Below are positions 29,701 to 38,060 of a DNA stretch of 64,000 nucleotides, one piece after another. Source of the DNA: Dioscorea cayenensis subsp. rotundata (taxonomy: Eukaryota; Streptophyta; Magnoliopsida; Dioscoreales; Dioscoreaceae); NCBI RefSeq assembly GCF_009730915.1, contig NC_052480.1, forward strand, positions 3,410,001 through 3,474,000. Reading direction: 5' to 3'. Under the pieces are notes generated by a model that was given only the letters and a program-made list of their open reading frames with translations, was not told the origin of the DNA and made no database searches. Each line of letters begins with the position of its first letter. Position 1 is the stretch's first letter. A program made the translations under genes and the position numbers.

Positions 29701-30285
29701 TTTACTGTAAAGTTTACTTTCATGTCTTCTTTATTACTTATCAAATTATTTTTTATTTTAAGTCAAAATATTATTGTATCAAAGTCATTTTAATAGTCAT
29801 TGACAACTTGCTCTAATGACATCAGCTTTTTAGCGTAGAGTATTCATATCTTATCACATATGAGTTGAGGAATTAACTTCATGTGCACATCCTTGGTATT
29901 TTGTCATGTTTATAATATGTACTAAGCATTTTCCCCGGCTTCGCATCGGAATTTTTAAAATTTTGTGAGTTTTGAAGCAATGTCATATATAAAATAATAT
30001 AATTAAACAACTCCTACCATATAAACTATTATATATCTTGGATTTCAAAGGTCTTATAAACATTTATTACATAAATAATTATATGTAATTAATATTTTTC
30101 AATTATTAATATTATAAGTAATATAAATAAAAACTTATATGTTATTAAAATAAATTAAAATTGTTCCTTGAAATGCTCTCGGAGTAAATTATACATCTAC
30201 TTTAATAGTATGTATAGATATATATATATATATATTATTTGAATACTAAACATTTATATATTACCTAATATAATATTTTAATCCC
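29700..30285. repeat. Dispersed repeat, copy with a 0.29-kb insertion
   Basis: Matches 21655-21960, but between ATGTTTATAATAT (about 29918) and TATATATATTATTTGAATAC (about 30222) it has an extra stretch. The extra stretch begins GTACTAAGCATTTTCCCCGG and includes GAAATGCTCTCGGAG. Its ends show no clear inverted repeats. Confidence 0.75.
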
Positions 30286-30864
30286 CTTTTCCCTTTCTTT
30301 TTCTTGTTACAATTTGTATCAAAAATGAATATCAACTCCCTTCCAAATTATCAAAAAATGATTATTAAAAATAACAATGGCACATACGGAAATGTGATAG
30401 AATGCAGTTTGATTGGGATTAATAACTAATTTATTTATTTATTAAATAAAGGCACAAGTGCGGCTATAGAATGGGTGTTAAGGACAGAAAGACACAGTAG
30501 TGCACCAACTATGTTGACTTAACAACCCTTAAGAATTTGTTAACTCGATCACACATCCTTCCATAAAGAATCCACGAATAATGAATAAACAACACTAGTA
30601 TCAGTTATGGTGATTTAACAACGCCTAATGGATTTAATAACATGCAACTTGTTTATATAGAAAATTTTCATTCCTAATCCCATTAGGAATTTGGCATTCT
30701 ACTTCAAATTAAAATAAAAAAAAAAAGATAAATGAAAAGAATGATGATGATGAATCATATTCTCCTACTTCAAATAAGAGTAGAGAGAGACAAGGAGCAT
30801 TATCCTATTCCAAATAAAAGTAGGGAGGTAAATAAAAAATAATAATGATAAAAAAGTGGAGAGA

Positions 30865-30866
<2 letters not shown>

Positions 30867-30908
<42 letters not shown>
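30867..30908. repeat. (AT)n microsatellite
   Basis: About 21 uninterrupted AT units. Confidence 0.95.
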
Positions 30909-30910
<2 letters not shown>

Positions 30911-31079
30911 AAAATGTCGTTGGAAATTAAATAAATAAATAAAATATAAAAGGAGGGAAATTAAAAAATAATAATAATAATAAATGTTAATGAAAAAATA
31001 ATAAAAAAATATGTAAAAAAAAGGGCAGAGATTATGGATAAGAATCGGGAATTTTGAATTCAAAATTTAAAAAAACTTC

Positions 31080-31260
31080 CGGGAGTTGGAGATTCTTCGG
31101 GGGGTGTTGAGGATTTCGGGAAAAAAAAGGAAGGGGGACTGAGAAAAAAAAAAAGGAGAGACAGAAAAAATAGAGAGAGGAGAAGAAGAGAAGAAGAAGA
31201 AGAAGAACAAAGAGAAGAAGACAAGAAGAAAGAGTAAGAGCCGAGAAGAGGAAGTCAAAA
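31080..31260. repeat. Polypurine tract, GAA/GAG-rich
   Basis: About 180 bp almost free of pyrimidines on the plus strand, with GAAGAAGAAGAAGAAGAA in the second half. It may adopt triplex structure, or be part of a retroelement leader. Confidence 0.8.
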
Positions 31261-31597
31261 GGAAATAGGACAGACGATTGATTACTCGTGGGGTGAAAGA
31301 AGAAATTGGAATTTGATCACAAGGTAGATGATTAGAGTAAAAAAACTACACCATGCATGCATAGATAGAGCCCATGAGCCATGCTATTCCATGTCAATAA
31401 ATTAAATTGTTGCCTATGCATATAGGTTTAGGTTTGATAAGTCAAAGCCATAATGCCCTGCATGTGTTGTGTGGTATATTCATTTATTTTTGTGCATGTT
31501 TTCTTTGAATTCATGCATGTATTGATTAAAAAAAAAAAAAGCAAGCCCATGCACCTATACGTTACTCTTTTTCTCATGCGCTCTCTCTCTCTCTAAA

Positions 31598-31735
31598 AAT
31601 ATGATTTCTTTTTATGCATTTAAAGAGAGACACATGTATGCCCATGCATGCATTCCTTCTCTTTTCTCCCTCATGCTTCCTCTCTCAAAATAATATATAT
31701 ATATAATTTCTTTTTATGCATTTAAAGGGAAAAAT
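31598..31735. repeat. Two-copy tandem repeat, about 100 bp period
   Basis: ATTTCTTTTTATGCATTTAA occurs at about 31603 and 31708, each followed by a purine patch and a CATGCA-rich stretch. Flanked by CT-rich microsatellite. Confidence 0.7.
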
Positions 31736-31929
31736 ACATGCACGTGCATGAGATGAATTTTTCTCTCTCGTTCGTGCTCTCTCTTTCTTTTCCCTGTCTC
31801 CGAGAATTCTCTCTCTTTCTCTTCCCTGTTTTTTCCCCGTCGGCGAGAACTTGCTCTCTCTTCCCCTGTGTTTTTCTCACCGGAGACGTAGGCAGATCTC
31901 ATAGGCGCAAGGTTCTCAATCTCTCCGAC

Positions 31930-32800
31930 TTCGAATCCAGATTCATATTCGAAGAACCAGAAGAAGTAATAGAAGAAGTATTGCAATCGAACTCTGGTAC
32001 CCGCGCATCCGGATCGAATCGAGACTCGTTCCTTCGTCAATGATGTTGATGCTAAGCTTCATGAAATCCCCTCATCTCCTCCTCCTCGGTGCTCTCTTCC
32101 AGTTCTAGCCAAGCGCCAACCTATGAAGAAGACGAGAGACCTGTCGGGCATCCTCTATTGCCATGGCTGCGGTGATGGCTTCCTCTCCGATGGTCATATC
32201 GACTAGCTACATCCTTTTCCCAGCCAGTGGCGCGTTGTACTACTCTACCGCTCCTGCTTCGGAATCATGGGCTCAGGGTCTTGCTGCTCCTACTGATTTT
32301 TTTCTTTCTTTCCATCGGAGCTTGAGGATTGTATTGAAATTCGTACTTGCCAACGATGCCAGTGACAAGTGCACCTGGTTTGCGTGCTGCACCAGCGAAG
32401 CTTTGTTTCAAAGGGGAACTCGATCCGGACTTTTTCACCTGCGTTAATCGCTGTGCTGTCCCTAAACTTTAAGTTTTAGAACCCTAGAGTTGGCCCTAGT
32501 GATTAAATTTTTTAAGGCTTTCATTAGAGGATTTGGTGAAGAATGCAGAGAAGAAGGCTGAGGTTGCAATGAAAGCAAAGGGCATAGCTTTGAAGAAGGT
32601 CGTGGCTACTAAATGTGTTGCTGAAAAGGCCAAGAATGCTTTGTGTGCTTTCTCGGTGTCTAATGGAATAAAAAAAACAGTAAAAGATAGTATTTTGAAC
32701 AGTGGGGAGTTTGCTTTGCAGCTACATTTGGCTATGAATGGATCGCATAAATTGTCCATAAATTTTAGACATGGGGATTCTAGGGGGATGCCGTTCAAAT
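31930..32800 (+). pseudogene. Decayed plant cysteine-rich (zinc-finger-like) protein gene
   Basis: One frame contains LAKRQPMKKTRDLSG, then CHGCG, then SQWRVVLL and C-x2-C pairs, as in a plant family of uncharacterised cysteine-rich proteins with a KKTRDL motif (recognised from memory, not searched). That frame is broken by three in-frame stops: TAG near 32205, TGA near 32299 and TGA near 32372. After an intron-like gap ending CATTAG (about 32527) a second coding-looking block has lysine/alanine-rich helical sequence and FALQLHLAMNGSHKLS, which fits the C-terminal region of the same family. A retained intron suggests a non-processed copy. The 3' end is cut by the virus-like insertion. Confidence 0.5.
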
Positions 32801-32802
32801 TT

Positions 32803-33210
32803 CTATGTTCTTTGTCTTTTTTCTTCAATGATAACTTTCTTAATTTCCTCAGCTTCTTTTGTAATTTGTTGAAGTTGAGCTTTGATCAGAATAATTTCTT
32901 CATTTTTGTTTGATATTTCAACTTCCAATGCTTTGATTTTCTTTTCTTGTTCTACCATGTAGTCAAGTGTTTGGGGTTTCAAAGAAAATTTTATATTTGA
33001 TGTTTCTGGTAATGGCAAGTGAGGTGGATTTTGGACTGTTTCATTTGTCTGATGAAAATATTTTGCTAGAGAGTGGAATAAAGAGATAAGAGTTTTTGGG
33101 TCATGTTTATTGGCCCAAAGGTTGTCAAGAATAATTTGTTGAGAAAGGTTGAGATTGGCTTGTGTTCTAAATTTTAAAGTGGTAGTTGAAGGAAAGATTG
33201 GGAGATTCAA
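32803..33210 (-). CDS. Virus-like ORF with C-terminal coiled coil
   Basis: About 135 codons from the first ATG. The frame stays open upstream to about 33262, where TTTTTTACAG could be a splice acceptor. The N-terminal half has LSQQIILDNLW and SLFHSLAKYF; the last third (KIKALEVEISNKNEEI onward) is a charged heptad pattern, consistent with an oligomerising tail as in several plant pararetrovirus small proteins. No family recognised. It ends 3 bp inside the boundary with the host-derived pseudogene. Confidence 0.45.
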   Translation of the reverse strand: MNLPIFPSTTTLKFRTQANLNLSQQIILDNLWANKHDPKTLISLFHSLAKYFHQTNETVQNPPHLPLPETSNIKFSLKPQTLDYMVEQEKKIKALEVEISNKNEEIILIKAQLQQITKEAEEIKKVIIEEKRQRT

Positions 33211-33324
33211 TTGAGGGTCAAGGAAGGGTGGTTGTTTACCATAATTTTCTCTGCCATTTCTGTAAAAAAGAAACTTGTTAGTTTAAATAAATTTACATGC
33301 TTTGCATGTTGTTGATGTTTAAAG

Positions 33325-33535
33325 ATAACCAGGTTAATTTTCACCATAACAAAAGACGCGTATGGACCTACTTATTTTGTAGCCACAACTCTTATTATTC
33401 AGATGAACAAACCTTTGTTTGTTTATTATCTTTTCAAGATTATGGTTACATAGTTCCCACAATTAAAGAAAACGCATATGAACCTGCTGGTTTTGCAGTC
33501 ACAGTTTTCTCTAATGCGAATGGACAAACTATGGG
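33325..33535. repeat. Two-copy tandem duplication, period 116 bp, inside the virus-like block
   Basis: Diverged copies anchored by GCGTATGGACCT (33358) and GCATATGAACCT (33474), followed in both by a TTTTG-AG-CACA stretch and an ATG-ACAAAC end. Between this and the next ORF (33540-33975) there are further minus-strand coding-like fragments broken by frameshifts and stops. Confidence 0.6.
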
Positions 33536-33974
33536 GTAATATTTGAATTACATGTTTCCCAAAGAGATAAAATTATTGGAGATTCAGTTGGTTGTTGTGA
33601 ATCTTCTATTCCTAAATGTAGAGAAGGAGATGAGCAGAAATTAGATTCTTGTTGTAAGGATGGGAGGTTTATTGTTTGTTGTTTTAAGTAGTTGTCTATT
33701 TTCCATTGTTTTATGTTATCTTGTATTTCTTTTATTTTTTTTCTCTATCTTTGTAATTTTTTGAGAGATTGTTAATTTTTTCTCTTTTATTTTACCTTCT
33801 TCTCCAGTCATTCTTCTTTTTCTTTTTGTAATTAAATCTATAGTGTTTTGAATCTACAATCTTGCTTCTAGAATGGGTTATGTGATATTTGAATATTATT
33901 TTATCTTTAAATTTTTTTTAATTCTTTTATCATTGTTTCTAATTCTATGACATTTTCCTTATTTAGTTTTTTTC

Positions 33975-34406
33975 TTAGTCATCTTGTAATATTGGATTTT
34001 CTTCTTCATGTATTATATGTTTCCCTTTATTTTGTTTTTCTTTTTCATTTCTTAATTTCTCTTTTAAGTCATCAATTTCGTCTTCTAAAGTTTTTATTCT
34101 TTTTAGAAGTTGTTCTATTATATCTTTATCTGGTTTTAATATATTATTTGGCTTTTCTAGTTTTTGTTCTTCAAAAGTAAAATTACTTAGCTCTAATACA
34201 CATTTTCTACATAATGATAATTCACATTTTAAACATGTTACTTTATGTTTTGTTATATGGAATCTATAGCATTTATCACACTTTGTTTTATAGTTTATTT
34301 TAAATGGTTCAAAGTTATGTTTACCTGTTTCAAAATTTTCAATTTGATTATATTGTCCTAATAGGTATTTTGGATTTATATCTAAATTATAAGTTTGTTT
34401 ACTCAT
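33975..34406 (-). CDS. Virus-like ORF with Cys-rich knuckle and coiled coil
   Basis: 143 codons from ATG at 34406. A paired motif C-x2-C (CDKC), then H and C-x2-C (CLKC), C-x2-C (CRKC) looks like a small zinc-binding knuckle at residues 35-65. It is followed by a lysine/glutamate-rich heptad region (LLKRIKTLEDEIDDLKEKL). Nucleic-acid binding is possible but inferred. A short out-of-frame continuation overlaps its stop (ATGACTAAG). Confidence 0.45.
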   Translation of the reverse strand: MSKQTYNLDINPKYLLGQYNQIENFETGKHNFEPFKINYKTKCDKCYRFHITKHKVTCLKCELSLCRKCVLELSNFTFEEQKLEKPNNILKPDKDIIEQLLKRIKTLEDEIDDLKEKLRNEKEKQNKGKHIIHEEENPILQDD

Positions 34407-34423
34407 AACAAATATTTATGGAA

Positions 34424-34779
34424 TCATATTCTACTCTTAATATTGATCTGTAATTCCTTAGTCTTTTTTTGATCTTTTAAATATTCATCTTGGTGGAAAT
34501 CTTTATATTTCATTTTTGTTGGTTTCCATATAGATTTACCATTTTCATCTTTTTCTTTTGATTTCAATCTTACTTCTATTAATGATTCAGCTTGATACTT
34601 GATTCTATCTTTTATAGTTATATATCTTTTAACTTCTTTTAGCCACATGCATTGTCTTGCTTTTAGTTCTTCTTTTAGATTTCTATTTTCTTTTATTGTA
34701 TATTTAATTGATCGAGTTGCTAATTAATTCATCAATTAAGGTTATATATGTTGAATCTATTAAATTTTTCATGTATAAC
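34424..34779 (-). pseudogene. Virus-like small ORF, paralogue 3, frameshifted
   Basis: It starts with an ATG overlapping the stop of the preceding ORF (ATGA) at 34779. The first part is open for about 22 codons, then a frame change is needed to reach the main part, which carries MWLKEVKRYITIK. That motif recurs in the ORFs at 34769-35149 and 36055-36321. The frame break suggests decay. Confidence 0.45.
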
Positions 34780-35149
34780 AACTCTCAATAGATCTGAATT
34801 GTTCTTCTAAGGATTCTTTCCATTTCTTTATTCTGATTGTTCTTTGTTGATGTTCTAATGGATATAATTCTTTTCTTGGTATATATTTTATATTCCATAT
34901 CCAATTTCCTTGATTATCATATGTTACTGTTTTAGTTTCTATTAAAATTTCTGAGCTTATCTGATAAAATTGTTTCATTATTATATAATCTTTAACACAT
35001 AATAACCACATTGCTTTTCTTTGTTTTATCTGATCTGTTAAATTTGTAGGTAAATAGCTTAAATACTTTCTTAAAGGTTTTAATGGTTGATCAATAAATT
35101 CTGGATTTGTTGTATACATTAGTTCCATTTTATTCTTGGAGTTCTTCAA
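34769..35149 (-). CDS. Virus-like small ORF, paralogue 2
   Basis: 126 codons, intact. Its start lies about 20 bases inside the movement-protein ORF; its stop overlaps the next start (ATGA). It contains AMWLLCVKDYIIMK in the middle and a C-terminal W-x-x-x-L-x-x-x-F (WKESLEEQF). It aligns by eye with the two other small ORFs. Function unknown. Confidence 0.5.
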   Translation of the reverse strand: MKNSKNKMELMYTTNPEFIDQPLKPLRKYLSYLPTNLTDQIKQRKAMWLLCVKDYIIMKQFYQISSEILIETKTVTYDNQGNWIWNIKYIPRKELYPLEHQQRTIRIKKWKESLEEQFRSIESCYT

Positions 35150-36062
35150 TTTTCATTCCTTTATTTTTATAGTCTATCATTCTTATACTTGTACTGCCAT
35201 CAGTATGTTCATAAAATTCTGCATTACTTGGTCTATTTGTTGTTATTGGGATGGCTATAGGTTGAATGTTCCATTCAATTTCTTCTATTTCTTCTGATGA
35301 GTAAAATTTACCTTCTATTCCTTTTAATCCTTGATTTTCTAATAATGATTTAATTCTCTTAGGTGTTAAGATGTATTGAATTCTACAGCTGTTTGTTAAT
35401 TGTCCTATAAAAACAATAAATGTTTTTGTTATTATTGAGTTTGCTATATTATTAATCATTGAGTATCCTTTTGAATTTATTACTAGTTTTATATATTTAT
35501 AAAATGTTTCAAGAGGAACTACAAAGTCTGGGGACATATAAATTATATCTGGTTGATCACAATTCATATCTGCTTCCATAGATTCTATAGTTGCTTTTGT
35601 TATATTTTTAAGTTGCCTGATATCTACTAAACTTACTAAAATTCTTGTTCCTAATCCTTTTCTGTGTAATCTTATTACTCCTATCATTAGTAATCCTAAA
35701 TGAATTAATGTATAACCTGATGATATAAGTTTTTCATATGATTCTTCTGAAATTAAGTCTAATATAATTTGTTTATCATCACATGTACAACTTATTTCTG
35801 TTTCATCATAATGTTCATATATTTTTGTTTTTGTTTCAAATATTCCAAATTTATACAGTTCTTCTCCTGGGATTAATTTTGCATTCATACTTCTTGCTTT
35901 ATTTTGTTGTTCTTCAATTGTATAAGTTACTTCTTTTCTTTTCTGATGTTTATTAATTTGATTTGTATATTTAAAATGATTTAGAATAGATAATCTTCTA
36001 ATATTATCCATATTTTTTACTATAGTTTTATCTTCTGTATTTTCTTGGTTTTCTCTAGACAT
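35130..36062 (-). CDS. Movement protein, 30K superfamily (pararetrovirus type)
   Basis: 310 codons from ATG at 36062, no internal stop. The centre (residues about 105-150) has the hydrophobic core GLLMIGVIRLHRKGLGTRIL followed by a V-x-L-x-D segment, the conserved 30K core including its aspartate. Later GQLTNSCRIQYILTP fits the distal part of these proteins. Family members modify plasmodesmata for cell-to-cell spread; here it is a genomic fossil or captured copy. The start overlaps the stop of the ORF before it, and its end overlaps the next start. A stand-alone movement ORF of this size is like that of caulimoviruses, unlike genera in which it is fused to the polyprotein. Confidence 0.6.
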   Translation of the reverse strand: MSRENQENTEDKTIVKNMDNIRRLSILNHFKYTNQINKHQKRKEVTYTIEEQQNKARSMNAKLIPGEELYKFGIFETKTKIYEHYDETEISCTCDDKQIILDLISEESYEKLISSGYTLIHLGLLMIGVIRLHRKGLGTRILVSLVDIRQLKNITKATIESMEADMNCDQPDIIYMSPDFVVPLETFYKYIKLVINSKGYSMINNIANSIITKTFIVFIGQLTNSCRIQYILTPKRIKSLLENQGLKGIEGKFYSSEEIEEIEWNIQPIAIPITTNRPSNAEFYEHTDGSTSIRMIDYKNKGMKIEELQE

Positions 36063-36321
36063 ATTGAATTTCTATATTATCAAATTTTTGAGATAGTATT
36101 TGTTTCCATTTATTTAATGATTCTTTTTCTTCTTTTGTTGATCCATTTTCTGTAATATTTAATTTTTCTGTTATATATTCTTCTACTTCATTAAGCCATA
36201 ATAGTTTTTGATATTTTATTTTATTTTGGTAATTATATGTATTTAATTCTTCTGAAGGATAATATCTTATTTTTATTAATTGTATTTTATAATATTCTGT
36301 TGTTTCAAGTAAGTGTTTCAT
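36055..36321 (-). CDS. Virus-like small ORF, paralogue 1
   Basis: 88 codons. It carries LLWLNEVEEYITEK and a C-terminal WKQILSQKF, matching the motif layout of the ORFs at 34769-35149 and 34424-34779 but with a shorter middle. Its stop overlaps the movement-protein start. It begins about 14 bases before the stop of the frame upstream. Confidence 0.45.
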   Translation of the reverse strand: MKHLLETTEYYKIQLIKIRYYPSEELNTYNYQNKIKYQKLLWLNEVEEYITEKLNITENGSTKEEKESLNKWKQILSQKFDNIEIQYV

Positions 36322-36505
36322 TTCTTGGAAATTTTAGTCTAGATTCTAGTGGTTTTAATAATTCTTCCTTAGTCCAAATTTTAAATGGTGTTGTTGGTTT
36401 TCTAATTTTTTGATTTGTTCCTAATTGAATATTTTTTACTTGTTTACATAGATCATCTATATCATTTTTATGATTTTCCTTTTTCTTTTATACTACCACT
36501 AGATC
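36305..36505 (-). CDS. 5'-truncated virus-like reading frame
   Basis: An open minus-strand frame without ATG, ending PRNETLT-stop. It contains WTKEELLKPLESRL, similar in position to a QPLKPL segment at the N-terminus of the 34769-35149 ORF, so it may be the displaced N-terminal half of paralogue 1. It opens just after a TGA near the right edge of the block. Confidence 0.35.
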
Positions 36506-36659
36506 ACACCACTGGTGAAGCCACGCCGAAGGGGATGTTGGGGATGCCGTTCAACTTACTCGGATTGTCGGGTCATCCGGGTGAAGTAACGGTTAGGGCG
36601 GAAGCTTATACTAATTATAGAGAGTGAGAGAGGGATGCATGGGATGCGAGAGCTATGAA

Positions 36660-36850
36660 AGAGAGAGAGAGAGATGTAATCACAAAGAAAGGACTTCTTT
36701 ATTGCATAAACCTTGGATGTGGATACAAGGGAAGGGATGAGACCCTAAGGATGTGGGATAGGAATGACCAAAGATTGGTGTGTGAAGGATATCCACACCT
36801 TACAAACTAAGGGGCCTTATATAGGCTCCAAGACTCATCTATTTGTTACA
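36660..36850 (-). promoter_or_regulatory. LTR-like promoter and polyadenylation signals
   Basis: On the minus strand CCTATATAAGG (about 36817-36827) is a TATA box followed after about 105 bp by GCAATAAAG (about 36697-36705), the spacing of a retroelement R region. It lies upstream of, and in the same direction as, the virus-like block. Just beyond (36840-36960) is a short repeat of ATAGCTAACAAGACA. Whether it belongs to the viral block or to a separate LTR is not resolved. Confidence 0.45.
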
Positions 36851-37264
36851 AGACACATACCAAACTCAACTATAGCTAACAAGACATATACCAAACTTAA
36901 CTATAGCTAACAAGACACTTACCTAATTGTCATGTAACAAACATGACACTTACCAAACCTACTAATTACAAGCATGCTCTTCAACAGTAAAACTACTGTT
37001 GCTACAGTGACCTATATCTTATCCATGGAGAATTCAAATTCTAGATTGGATTCTGAAAAGAGAGAGAGCAAGAAGTTGTTTCTGAGGGCAGTGAAAACAA
37101 ATACAGTGACCATGGTGAAGGTAATATGTGTGGTTTTAGAATTTTTATGTTTGTTGACTATGGTTTTCTATTGATTATCTTTACTATCGTCGCATATCCC
37201 CTTGTTGTATCACAATTCCAGATTTATTCTAGGATAGAGTTCACAAGCTTTTCTGGGAAAAAGT

Positions 37265-37575
37265 AAGGAATGAGTAGAAAAAAAATGAAGAAAAAAAAAG
37301 AAGATTAAAAGAAGGAGAAGGGAAAAAATATGGAAAAAATGGAAGGGTGAGTAAAAAAAGAGAAGGGAGGAAAAAAAATATGGAAAAATGAAAGAGTGAG
37401 TGAAAAAAATAGAAGAGAGAAGAAAAATATGGAAAAATGAAAGAGTGAGTGAAAAAAGAGAAGAGAGAAGAAAAATATGGAAAAAAAAATGAAAGGGTGA
37501 GTGAAAAAAGGGAAGAGAAAAAAATATGAAAAAAATGAAAGGGAGGAAAAAATGAAGGAAGAAAAAATGAATGAA
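37265..37575. repeat. Purine-rich minisatellite
   Basis: About five diverged copies of a 50-60 bp unit containing AAAATATGGAAAAATGAAAG and GTGAGTGAAAAAAGAGAAG. The plus strand is almost entirely purine. Confidence 0.8.
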
Positions 37576-37639
37576 TGAAGGATGAATTTGAGTGGGGGTA
37601 TTTTGGTAATTTTCTTTGCAGGGCCTTCTCTAGGAAAAT

Positions 37640-38060
37640 CCTATAAAATTTTCTCTAATTCCGCCTTGGGTCTTGACTTTCTTGGGGTAACGAGAAATTT
37701 TCTTAAATTTCTCTAATTCCACATTGAGTCTTGACTTTCTTGGGGTAATGAGAAATTTTTCATAAAATTCTCTCTAATTCCACCTTGAAGTCTTGACTTT
37801 CTTGGGGTAACGAGAGATTTTCTTAAATTTCTCTAATTCCAACTCGAGTCTTGACTTTCTTGGGGTAACGAGAAATTTTCATAAAATTCTCTCTAATTCC
37901 ACCTTGAAGTCTTGACTTTATTGGGGCAACGAGAAGTTTTTTTTAAATTCTCTAATTTCACTTTGAAGTCTTGACACTTTTGGGGTAAAGAGAAATTTTT
38001 TATAAAAAAATCAAATCCTCTCTTCAAGCTCACTTTGAGGTCTTTTGACACTCATTGGAG
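37640..38060. repeat. About 60-bp tandem repeat, alternating two variants
   Basis: Six or seven units built on GTCTTGACTTTCTTGGGGTA plus ACGAGAAATTTTC. Units alternate between a shorter type (TTAAATTTCTCTAATTCC) and a longer type (ATAAAATTCTCTCTAATTCC), so the array may have grown as dimers of about 120 bp. The last units decay into AT-rich sequence. Confidence 0.85.

Larger units (their letters stand above)
32801..36510 (-). mobile_element. Endogenous pararetrovirus-like remnant (multi-ORF block)
   Basis: About 3.7 kb of minus-strand sequence holding at least six compact ORFs, several joined by short overlaps (ATGA or ATG inside the previous stop region), an arrangement typical of plant pararetroviruses and not of plant genes. 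The central ORF is a 30K-type movement protein. No protease, reverse transcriptase or capsid was seen, so the block is partial. Its base composition (very A-rich on the sense strand) differs from the flanks. A 15-bp direct repeat GGGGATGCCGTTCAA flanks it (32784 and 36537 regions). Related to Caulimoviridae by inference from the movement protein and layout. Frame breaks are described per ORF. Confidence 0.6.

Noticed and set aside
30800-31258. Tyr/Phe/Ile- and Ser/Phe-rich minus-strand frames
   Set aside because: Translations of microsatellite and polypurine tracts.
31738-32043. 101-codon plus-strand frame and overlapping minus-strand frame of 108 codons
   Set aside because: CT-rich leader sequence produces Ser/Phe-rich or Arg/Glu-rich frames by composition; only the part near its 3' end overlaps the pseudogene.
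32163-32447. 94-codon plus-strand frame starting MAAVMASSP
   Set aside because: Out of frame with the recognisable Cys-rich pseudogene reading, which explains the same bases better.
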